Of a DNA stretch of 64,000 bases, positions 54,194 through 62,800 are shown piece by piece. Each line of letters begins with the position of its first letter. The stretch's first letter is position 1. Location of the stretch: positions 682,001 to 746,000 of the forward strand of contig NZ_BRVO01000001.1 in the NCBI RefSeq assembly GCF_027924185.1. Direction: 5' to 3'. The position numbers and the translations under genes are program-made. The notes under the pieces are model-generated. The model had not been told where the DNA came from, did no database searches, and saw nothing but the letters and a program-made list of their open reading frames with translations. The DNA comes from Neptunitalea lumnitzerae. GTDB taxonomy: Bacteria; Bacteroidota; Bacteroidia; Flavobacteriales; Flavobacteriaceae.

Positions 54194-54201
54194 CAAATAT
54201 A
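54194..54201 (-). promoter_or_regulatory. -7 element of the RND operon
   Basis: Minus-strand TATATTTG is a perfect TAnnTTTG, 23 bases before the regulator ATG. A TTG of the palindrome lies 24 bases upstream, slightly long for a -33 element. Confidence 0.55.
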
Positions 54202-54204
54202 CGT

Positions 54205-54228
54205 TTGGTTCGGTTTTTACCGAACCAA
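54205..54228. promoter_or_regulatory. Operator-like palindrome over the RND promoter
   Basis: TTGGTTCGG (54205-54213) and CCGAACCAA (54220-54228) are perfect inverted arms with a TTTTTA centre. The element lies just upstream of the -7 box, where a repressor would block RNA polymerase. There is no T-run on either side, which argues against a terminator for the preceding pbpC. Confidence 0.65.
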
Positions 54229-54239
54229 TTAGAAGTTAA

Positions 54240-56591
54240 TTATTTGTTAATGTTTATTTTTCTAGAAATCTGGTATCCGTTTTCGTCAAGTGCAGTAATG
54301 GTGTGCCAACCTTTTGAAGGAGAAATTTTTAGCTCGTGGAATTGTTTGGTTTGGCCAATGTATTGTTCATCTAGGTACCAAAAAATCTTGGCATCACTAT
54401 CTCTATGCGCTATTTTTAGTACAATTTCGTTAAAGCTACCGTCAAAATCTTTGGCAATGGTAATGGTAGTGTTGTTTTCTGGGTAAATAAATTCCATAGA
54501 TTTTTCTAGGTCATTGTAGCAATCGGTTTTGTAAGGAGGTAATTCTTTATAGTTTACATGGTTCTTTTTATAATAGTATTCCATAAGTGGGGGTAGGGTA
54601 AACCACGGTATGGTAGTTATTTTGTCTATAGGCTGGCAAGATGCGTTTACTCTAAATTGTTTTTGCAAGTCAACATGTACCAAATGGTGGTAGGGGCATG
54701 TACTACTTCTAGCTCCGGTTTTCGGAATCCATTTAGTTACCGATGGGCATATGCTAGAGGCTAAATAACCACTTTGAGTGCATATACTTCTTTCAATTAA
54801 TTCATCTAGAGGTTTTTTAAACCATGTAGTTTTAGGTAGTACATCAAATACATCAAACAAAATAGGGGCTGCACTACTTACACCTGTAATTTGTGGTCTA
54901 CCTTCTCCATCTGCATTGCCTACCCAAATACCCACTACATAATCTTTTGTTAGCCCAATAGACCATGCATCTTTATTACCAAAACTTGTACCTGTTTTCC
55001 AAGCAATCTCAGTAGAAGATTCAAAGTATTGCCAAGAAACTTCATCTTCAGGTCTGTTTACCGTTTTCATAGCTTCTAGTGTAGCGTAGATACTTCCGGC
55101 ATCAAAAATATTCTTTTGCTGTACTTTTTCTCCAAAATTAGATTGTTTACCATATAGTAAGCAGGGTTCGGTAAACTCATGGGTGTAGTACTCACTAGAA
55201 GTTTCATTAAAGTGATTAACGGTAGAAGCTAAGGATGCATATGTTTTACATAAATCCCATAGGTTGCTTTCTGCGCCACCTAGAATAAGAGGTAAACCAT
55301 AGTGGTAAGCAGGGCGATTAATATCTTTTAACTTGAAAAAGTCTAGTTCATCTCTAAATTTTTCAAGTCCGTGTTGCTTCAATAAACGCACTGCAGGAAT
55401 ATTTAAAGATCTTGCCAAGGCTTCATCTGCGGGTACAGCACCATTGTATGTTTCGTCAAAATTTTGCGGACTGTAGTCACCAATTTTGGTGGGTATATCT
55501 TCTACAAGCATTTTAGGTAACAGCTCTCCATCATCCATCATTGCGGCATACAATAGCGGTTTTAAAATACTACCCGTACTACGCGGAGCGTGTATCATAT
55601 CTACATCTTTTTCATGAAACATATCAGTAGGGCTATTGCCTACATATGCCAATACATTTCTGTTATGCACATCTAATACCAAAGCAGCAATATTATAAAC
55701 ATGGTTTTGCTTTAATTGCAGATAATGACTTTTAACAATTTGGTTTACTTCTTTTTGTAACTTATAATTGATTGTTGTTTTTACTTCTTTACCTGTTTTA
55801 GTTTGGTGTAAATATTCAGACAGATGAGGTGCTAGCCGTGGTATCTCATAAGCTTTTTGTGGTAAAGGCTCTATAAGTGCAAGCTCATAAGTAGTTTGGT
55901 TAATAATCTTATGGTCTTTTAATTTTTTTAAAAGGCCATTTCTTCTTTTTAGTAAAGTAGATTGATTTTTACCGGGGTAAATAATACCTGGTGCATTAGG
56001 TAACACCGCTAGCGTGGCACTTTCTGCCCATGAAAGTTGTTTTGCTTCAATACCAAAATAGCGCCAAGCTGCAATATCTAATCCAACAGTATTTCCTCCA
56101 AACGGGGCATGAGAAGCATACAATGCTAGTATTTTATTTTTAGAATAGCGCAATTCTAATCGGGTGGCAAGTATAGATTCTTTTAACTTTTCAAAATAGG
56201 TTCTGGCAGTGCCTTTTCTAGAGAGCCTTATAACTTGTTGTGTTATGGTGCTACCACCTCTTACTGTTTTTCCTGCTTTTATATTAGCACCTAAGGCTTT
56301 TCCCATAGATATAGGATTGACACCAGGATGTTTATAAAAGTGTTCGTCTTCAAAAAGTAAAATACATTGTTTAAATTTTTCTGGTACGGTGTCTATTTCA
56401 GGAAAACGCCATTGTTCATCTGCTGCAATTTTAGCTCCTAACCATTGTCCGTTGGCTGCCTTTACCACGGTGGCAGTGGGGTCTTCAAATAGTGTAGTAG
56501 GCAAACAGAAATAGTACCAAATAACTAAAGTTGTTATAAGTATATACCGTATAGGATGTGAGGTAATATTTTTAATAGTTTTTGAGAACAA
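54240..56591 (-). CDS. pbpC: Penicillin-binding protein 1C
   Basis: A 783-residue bifunctional peptidoglycan synthase. N-terminal membrane segment (about 16-32), glycosyltransferase domain with EDEHFYKHPGVN, RGGSTITQQVIRLSR and ASHAPFGGNTVG, then transpeptidase with the SxxK serine in RSTGSILKP, SxN in ARSLNIPAVR and KTGTSFGNKDAW. The C-terminal BiPBP_C domain (about 690-783) marks the PbpC group. It starts at TTG; no in-frame ATG exists near the N-terminus. PbpC is normally paired with an alpha-2-macroglobulin, which is found 3.3 kb upstream on the same strand. Confidence 0.93.
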   Translation of the reverse strand: MFSKTIKNITSHPIRYILITTLVIWYYFCLPTTLFEDPTATVVKAANGQWLGAKIAADEQWRFPEIDTVPEKFKQCILLFEDEHFYKHPGVNPISMGKALGANIKAGKTVRGGSTITQQVIRLSRKGTARTYFEKLKESILATRLELRYSKNKILALYASHAPFGGNTVGLDIAAWRYFGIEAKQLSWAESATLAVLPNAPGIIYPGKNQSTLLKRRNGLLKKLKDHKIINQTTYELALIEPLPQKAYEIPRLAPHLSEYLHQTKTGKEVKTTINYKLQKEVNQIVKSHYLQLKQNHVYNIAALVLDVHNRNVLAYVGNSPTDMFHEKDVDMIHAPRSTGSILKPLLYAAMMDDGELLPKMLVEDIPTKIGDYSPQNFDETYNGAVPADEALARSLNIPAVRLLKQHGLEKFRDELDFFKLKDINRPAYHYGLPLILGGAESNLWDLCKTYASLASTVNHFNETSSEYYTHEFTEPCLLYGKQSNFGEKVQQKNIFDAGSIYATLEAMKTVNRPEDEVSWQYFESSTEIAWKTGTSFGNKDAWSIGLTKDYVVGIWVGNADGEGRPQITGVSSAAPILFDVFDVLPKTTWFKKPLDELIERSICTQSGYLASSICPSVTKWIPKTGARSSTCPYHHLVHVDLQKQFRVNASCQPIDKITTIPWFTLPPLMEYYYKKNHVNYKELPPYKTDCYNDLEKSMEFIYPENNTTITIAKDFDGSFNEIVLKIAHRDSDAKIFWYLDEQYIGQTKQFHELKISPSKGWHTITALDENGYQISRKININK

Positions 56592-56794
56592 GATACTAGC
56601 TACAGTGTTTTTAAATATACATTTTTAAGTCTTATAAAAATATAATGGTATGTATAAACTTCTAACGTAATTGTCATTTAAAAATTTAATCATTGTTTCT
56701 AAGTGAATTATTGATAATTATAAGCTTAATATTTTGTACATATAATTTCTATTTAACCTAAAAGGTGTTTATTTAACAATTATTTAATCGAATG

Positions 56795-56825
56795 TTTGCA
56801 GATGGTTGAATTTTGGATAATTTTA
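56795..56825 (+). promoter_or_regulatory. Likely promoter of the T9SS-secreted protein gene
   Basis: TTTG (56795-56798), a 19-base spacer and TAATTTTA (56818-56825) fit the -33/-7 pattern apart from the last base. Nothing else is evident in the 259-base gap. Confidence 0.45.
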
Positions 56826-56850
56826 ACACAAATCATCTAACATTTATTTT

Positions 56851-59730
56851 ATGAAACAATTTTACTTTTCTAATTATTTAGAATTGAGAAAGAAAGACTG
56901 CTTTAGCAGATTTCAGTATTTTATGATGGCCTTTGCCATGATTTTTGTTGCCGGTTTTGCACAGGCTCAAACCACTACCACGGTAGGTACGGGTACTTCA
57001 TCTTCTAACCAGAGTCCTATTAATAGGTATTACAATTATTCGGCAAGCGAAATTTTGTACGCTGGTTCAGAAATTGGTTTAACAGGTACTATTACAGACA
57101 TTGCTTTTGAAAAAGAAAGTGGTAGTAACTCGGTAACAATTGACGAGGTTTTTATTTATATGAGAACCACTACTGATGCTGCAGTTAGTGCAGCACCAGC
57201 TATTCCAGATTACACTTTGGTATATCAAGGGGCTTTTCCTAATGATAATACCGGATGGATGGGTGTCACTTTAGATACTCCTTTTGCGTTTACAGATAAC
57301 ACGCAAAACTTATCGGTTTTGGTGGTAAAATCCAATCAGAGTTGGTCTTATGATAGACCCTATTATGCGTATACAAGTACTACTGGGAATACCATGGCTT
57401 ACTACCAAAATGACTCAGGGCCTTGGACTTCTGGAAGTAGCTTAAATGCCACTACTAACCGTCCTAATGCTCAATTTACGTTGTCTGGTGTAGCCTCTTG
57501 TACTTCACCAACAGATGCGCCTACAGCTTTAACTTTAAGTGCAGATTCGGCTACTGCTATAAGTGGTTCTTTTACAGCAGCTACTTCTGCACCAGATTCT
57601 TACTTAATAGTGAGAAGCACTAGTAGTACGTTAACAGATTTGCCTGTTGACATGACAACTTATACTGTTGGAGATGCCTTAGGAGGTGGAACTGTTATAC
57701 AAGTAGGTTCTTCATTATCTTTTACCGATAGTGGTTTGGATGAAAATACAATGTATTATTATTTTGTTTATGGCTATAATGGAGCTTGTTCTGGTGGTCC
57801 ATTATATTATACAACTGAGTTATCAGGTTCTGAGACTACTCCATTTTATCCTCCTGTTTTAATGGGAGCTAGTAATATTACTAGTGAAACCGCTACTATT
57901 AACTGGGTAAGTTCAGGAGCAGGTGCTACTTATGCTTTAGACGTGGCAACCGATGCAGCTTTTACTTCTATTGTTAGTAGCTTTACAGGTATTACTACTG
58001 CTGCACAAGATGTAACAGGATTAACAGATGGTACTATGTATTATGTAAGAGTAATGGTAGAAGGCCAAGGTTCTTACGCTACTGGAGACTTTACTGCTGA
58101 GAACGATTTAACACCTATTACAGTTACCGGGTTTAACGAAGATGTTATTGCTAATGGTGCTGGGGCTTCTGCTGCAAGTACTACTAATGTAGTAGATGGA
58201 GCTAACTATGCTTTTTTTGCAAACGGATTTAATCCGCTTGGAACGGAGTATACGAATGGATTACCTGCTGATGGAGTTTTGTATAGTAATACGGCTCCTA
58301 ATGGTTTGCAATATTTTATGGCGCCTTATGACGCTAATAACGACCTTAGATTAGGTATGGACGGAGAAGTTGGTACACTTACCTTAACTACTCCTTTAAT
58401 GTTACAAGAAATTTATTTAGGAGTTACCGGAGGATCTGGTTCTGCATCGTTTACAGCTGAAGTAACTTATGATGATGCTACAACAGATACCTTTACAGGC
58501 CTTTCAGCCCCAGACTGGTTTGGTAACACTGGATATATTACTAACATTGGTTCTCGTGTAAATATTACTGATGATGGTGTTGGTACTTCAAGTTCTGGAC
58601 CTCGTATTTATGCTGTTACTATAGATATTCCTGTGGCTAGTCAACTTAAACAGGTAGTAAGTGTTACCTTTACTAGTACAACAGGTGTTACATCTGGAGA
58701 TAATGTTTTAAACGTATTTACACTTGCTGGAAAAGTAGCTTCTTCTTGTGCTGGGACTCCTGATGGAGGTGTGGCATCGCTTTCTGCTACTACGGGTGGT
58801 GTAGGTTCTGTATTTACAGCTTCTGCATCAGGTGTTTCTGATGCGGCAGGAATTGTATACCAGTGGCAGTATTCTGCTGATGGTGCTACTAACTGGACAG
58901 ATATTTCAGGTGCTGACGCTGTGACAAGTGATATTACTGCAGAAAATATGATTACAACTTCTTATTATAGATTGGCTTCTACATGTACTAACTCTGGTAT
59001 TACTAGTTATTCTGATGTAGTTGATTTTACTACTACTGCATGTACACCATCTTATTCAACTAGTGGAAGTAGCTGGAGTATGTCTGAGTTTTCAATTACT
59101 GAGGTAAGTTTTACAGATGCTACTTTAACGTACAACGATCATGACCAAACAGACGTTGTAATTCCTACTTTAACAATAGGGAATACATATACGTTTGAAG
59201 TAACGCTTTCTGGATGGATGAGTCTTGGTGTTGCTGTAGACTTTAATGATAATGGTTCTTTTAGTGATACAGATGAGGTGGTGGCTTTACCAGCTTATGT
59301 GGCTTCTAGCCCTGTAACATATACGTTTTCTGTTACCATTCCTAGTTCTGTTAACCCTGGTACATATAATATGAGAATATGGAACAGAGAAGCAAATGCA
59401 GGAGCAGGTGATGACCCATGTGGTTCTTATGGATATGGAACTTATGCTGATTATTCTTTAACAGTAGACTCTAATATGGCGGTTGCTTCTTTTGATGCTG
59501 TTTCGCTTTCTAGCTATCCTAACCCTGTTGTTAACGATTTAAATTTAACTGCTGAAGGAGTAATGAAGTCAGTTCAGGTGTATACATTAACTGGTCAGTT
59601 AGTTAAATCTGAAACTATTGATGCTACTGATGCTAAAATTGATATGAAGAGTTTTGCTACAGGAGTTTATTTTGTGAAGGTATTTATGGAGAATTCCAAT
59701 ACCAAAACAATTAAAATTCTTAAGCAATAA
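56851..59730 (+). CDS. T9SS-secreted multidomain surface protein
   Basis: A 959-residue secreted protein. A long signal peptide (cleavage after about residue 40, GFAQAQ) leads to a jelly-roll-like N-terminal region, two fibronectin type III-like domains (about 220-330 and 335-420), an unassigned beta-rich region, and a GEVED domain (about 770-870, with DFNDNGSFSDTDEVV). The last ~80 residues are a type A T9SS sorting domain (SSYPNPVVNDLNL, GVYFVKV, TIKILKQ), so it is exported by type IX secretion and attached to the surface or released. No catalytic domain is seen; adhesion is likely. Confidence 0.88.
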   Translation: MKQFYFSNYLELRKKDCFSRFQYFMMAFAMIFVAGFAQAQTTTTVGTGTSSSNQSPINRYYNYSASEILYAGSEIGLTGTITDIAFEKESGSNSVTIDEVFIYMRTTTDAAVSAAPAIPDYTLVYQGAFPNDNTGWMGVTLDTPFAFTDNTQNLSVLVVKSNQSWSYDRPYYAYTSTTGNTMAYYQNDSGPWTSGSSLNATTNRPNAQFTLSGVASCTSPTDAPTALTLSADSATAISGSFTAATSAPDSYLIVRSTSSTLTDLPVDMTTYTVGDALGGGTVIQVGSSLSFTDSGLDENTMYYYFVYGYNGACSGGPLYYTTELSGSETTPFYPPVLMGASNITSETATINWVSSGAGATYALDVATDAAFTSIVSSFTGITTAAQDVTGLTDGTMYYVRVMVEGQGSYATGDFTAENDLTPITVTGFNEDVIANGAGASAASTTNVVDGANYAFFANGFNPLGTEYTNGLPADGVLYSNTAPNGLQYFMAPYDANNDLRLGMDGEVGTLTLTTPLMLQEIYLGVTGGSGSASFTAEVTYDDATTDTFTGLSAPDWFGNTGYITNIGSRVNITDDGVGTSSSGPRIYAVTIDIPVASQLKQVVSVTFTSTTGVTSGDNVLNVFTLAGKVASSCAGTPDGGVASLSATTGGVGSVFTASASGVSDAAGIVYQWQYSADGATNWTDISGADAVTSDITAENMITTSYYRLASTCTNSGITSYSDVVDFTTTACTPSYSTSGSSWSMSEFSITEVSFTDATLTYNDHDQTDVVIPTLTIGNTYTFEVTLSGWMSLGVAVDFNDNGSFSDTDEVVALPAYVASSPVTYTFSVTIPSSVNPGTYNMRIWNREANAGAGDDPCGSYGYGTYADYSLTVDSNMAVASFDAVSLSSYPNPVVNDLNLTAEGVMKSVQVYTLTGQLVKSETIDATDAKIDMKSFATGVYFVKVFMENSNTKTIKILKQ

Positions 59731-59749
59731 TGTTGCCTTAATAATAGAG

Positions 59750-59776
59750 AAGCCTCCTTTTTAAGGAGGCTTTTTT
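59750..59776 (+). terminator. Terminator of the T9SS-secreted protein gene
   Basis: AAGCCTCC (59750-59757) pairs with GGAGGCTT (59765-59772) followed by a T-run to 59776. Confidence 0.88.
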
Positions 59777-59888
59777 ATTTGTGTATTATCTGATATACTT
59801 AAGATTAATTATTAGGTAGGTTTGCTTTGAAGCGGTTGGGTTAACCTATCATTAGAATTCTACATTTCTAGAAATGAGAATCTATTTA

Positions 59889-62800
59889 TTATTTTACTAC
59901 GTTAATCCATTTTCCTTTAGTTCTTAGTATATAGTCGTTATCATACATAGCTTCACATTGTATACCTGGTAAGTAATAACTACCCAAATAAGATGCATTT
60001 ATAAGAACACGAATTACTTTAGTTTCTTTTTCCTTCAAGTCAAAATAGAAATTGGCGCGGTCATCTCTAATATCTGTATAGGTAACGTTATTATTACTAA
60101 AATCTCCAAAATCGGTAAATCGAGTATTAATAATTTCCCAACCACTTGGGAAAATCTCTGTTAGTGCAACATCATTCACCCTACGGTCTGTAGTGTTGGT
60201 AACAGTAACCTCCGCTACAAAGTCGGTACCTTGGGTAAGGTTTTCAGGAGAAATAGTTTCACCATTTCTAGTTTTATACTTCACAAATCCAACAATATTA
60301 TTTTGTGCCGTTTTTTCTTTCCCTACAGGTAAAATACCAGAGTTTACCACTTTAATGTATACTAGTTGATCTTTCTTATTAGATATTTCAATAGTATTAG
60401 CTCCGTTTTTAATATCCAGATTTCTATTCATTAACGTTTTAGAAGACGAGTTTACAGTATTGCTTTTTCCATTATTTATTTTAAAAGTTAACTCCATTCC
60501 TTTTCCACCGGTAAAGTTGGCAAACCTTGTCATGGCAAGTAAACTGTACGCTGTAGTTTGTGTACTCATCCATTGGTTGCTATTTAGTTGCTCTGCAATA
60601 TCTTCAGCCAAGTCTTTGCTTTTGTAAGCGTCTTTCAGTAACACATAGGTTTCTAATTCCATTGCTAAATTTCTGGTTTTAGAACCATAAGAATAGTAAT
60701 AGTAGTGGTACGGTTTGTTTACTTGAGGTGCGCCTGCGGTTTTGATGATTTCTTTAGCAGCATCGCTTTGGTTAATAAGTGCATAGGTAGCTGCTAAACG
60801 GTACTTAGCCTCTCTAGAAATATTACTAGATTCTCTCATGCGGTTCATGGAAGCCACATCAGGGTTACCAGCTAATGCAAGCGTGTATAAACGGTAGGCT
60901 TGCACCATACTACCACCATTGCTATTACGCCATTGTCTTGCCATATCTTTTTGATAATTAATCCATTTAGATTTGAAGGCAATTGGTAATACATAACCTT
61001 TTTTCTCTGCTTCAATTAAAAAGTGCCCAGCGTACGAGGTGCCCCAATCACTGGTGGCGTTTTGTCCTGGCCAATAAGAAAAGCTACCGTTAGGTAATTG
61101 AAAATTAGCCAATCTGTTAATACCATCTTTTATATGCTGTTGTATTTTCAGTTTTTTGTCGCCAGTAATATCCATTACATCAGAAAGATATAGCTGAGGA
61201 AAAACTGCTGAAGTAGTTTGCTCTACGCAACCATGTGGGTACTGAATTAAGTATTCCAATCTATAACTAAAGTTCATAGGTGGGAGCGTAGAAAATTCAA
61301 TTTGTGCCGTATTAGTACCCTGCACACCAAAAGTTTCTAATGGAATACTAATAGTTTCATTAGCATTAATAACATGGTCATTAGCAATGGTAGTAAGCGG
61401 GTTAGGGTTTACGGCGTCAATTTCTACTTCATACGATGCTTTTTCACCATTTCCCGAAGCTTCTACTACTACTTTTCCTATACCTTCAAAGTCTGATACT
61501 TCTAGCTCAAAGTACACCATTTGCTCATCGGGTTGGTCAAAAGTAATGGTTTGGTTTTTACTACCTACTACTTTATAAGCCTTATTATCTTTTACTTTTA
61601 CAGTTACATTTTTTACTTTTTTCTCCATTGCAAAAACGGTAACTGGTAAGGTTACTTTTTCTCCCGGAGTTATTTTTCTAGGTAACGATGCCAAAACCAT
61701 TAACGGTTTACGTACGGGAGTAGTTTTTTCGGCATTTCCGTAAGCTTCTGTTGCCGCATCTTCGGCAACTACCATAGTACGTACAGAGCCTATGTATTTT
61801 GGTATTTTTAAGGTATGTGTTTTGGTTTCTCCTTTGCCTAGGGTAAATGGCCCTTTGTAAATAACCATTGGTTTAAAACGGTTGGCCTTTTTGTTTTTAG
61901 CACCCGCTAAACCATCATCACCACCTATGGCAAATACCTGATCTATTTTACCTCCGTAGGCGCCTAGAACATCATCATATAAATCCCATGTTTTAACCCC
62001 TAAAGCCTCTTTTGCATAAAATGCATCCCAAGCATTTGGTGTTTTAAAGCGGGTAAGGTCTAACAGACCTTCGTCTACAATGGCAAGTGAGTAAGTCATT
62101 GGTTTACCAGACTTCTCATTTACTTTTACAGTAATAGTTTGCTCTGGTTGTAATACATCTGGCATTTGAATATTAGGATACAACCTTGTGTTAGGGTCTT
62201 CTACAGAAATAGGCATTACTCCATATAAACGTATCGGAAGATCGTTTTTAGAAGAGGCATGTGGTTGTAAAAGTGATATATGGATAAATACGTTTGGTGC
62301 GTATAAGCTAGTTATTGGCAACTCAAAACGTGTTTCCCCTTTTTTAGGGGTTACCCAAAGTGCGTCTAATACTTCGGTACCGTTTTCTATGGTTACTAAA
62401 GCACGACCTTGCTCACTACTAGGGAATGTTATAATAGCTTTTTCGCCTACATTATATGCTTTTTTGTCAGTAGAGAATGCTAGTACCTGAGCGTTAGAAG
62501 GGTCATTTTTTCTTGATTTCCCTGCCCATCCTGGCCAATCTATATACATTGTTTTTCCAGTGGCGTGCCCTCCGTTTTTATCTACTACGCGTACTAAATA
62601 TCTACCCCAATCAGGGTAGTTAAGTGTAAATTTAAAAGTAGCCTTACCGTCTGAACCAGTAGTGAGTGTTTTGCCAAATACTTTTTCATGGTAGTTACTA
62701 CCGTTGTAAGACGAAACATTGTCTGCACCGGTTTGCCACCACCAACGCCAGTTTACTTTATGTATGGAAACCTCTAAATCTTCAACGGACTTTGGTTTTC

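Noticed and set aside
54205-54228. Palindrome as the pbpC terminator
   Set aside because: No T-run on either strand follows the stem, and it overlaps the promoter region of the efflux regulator.
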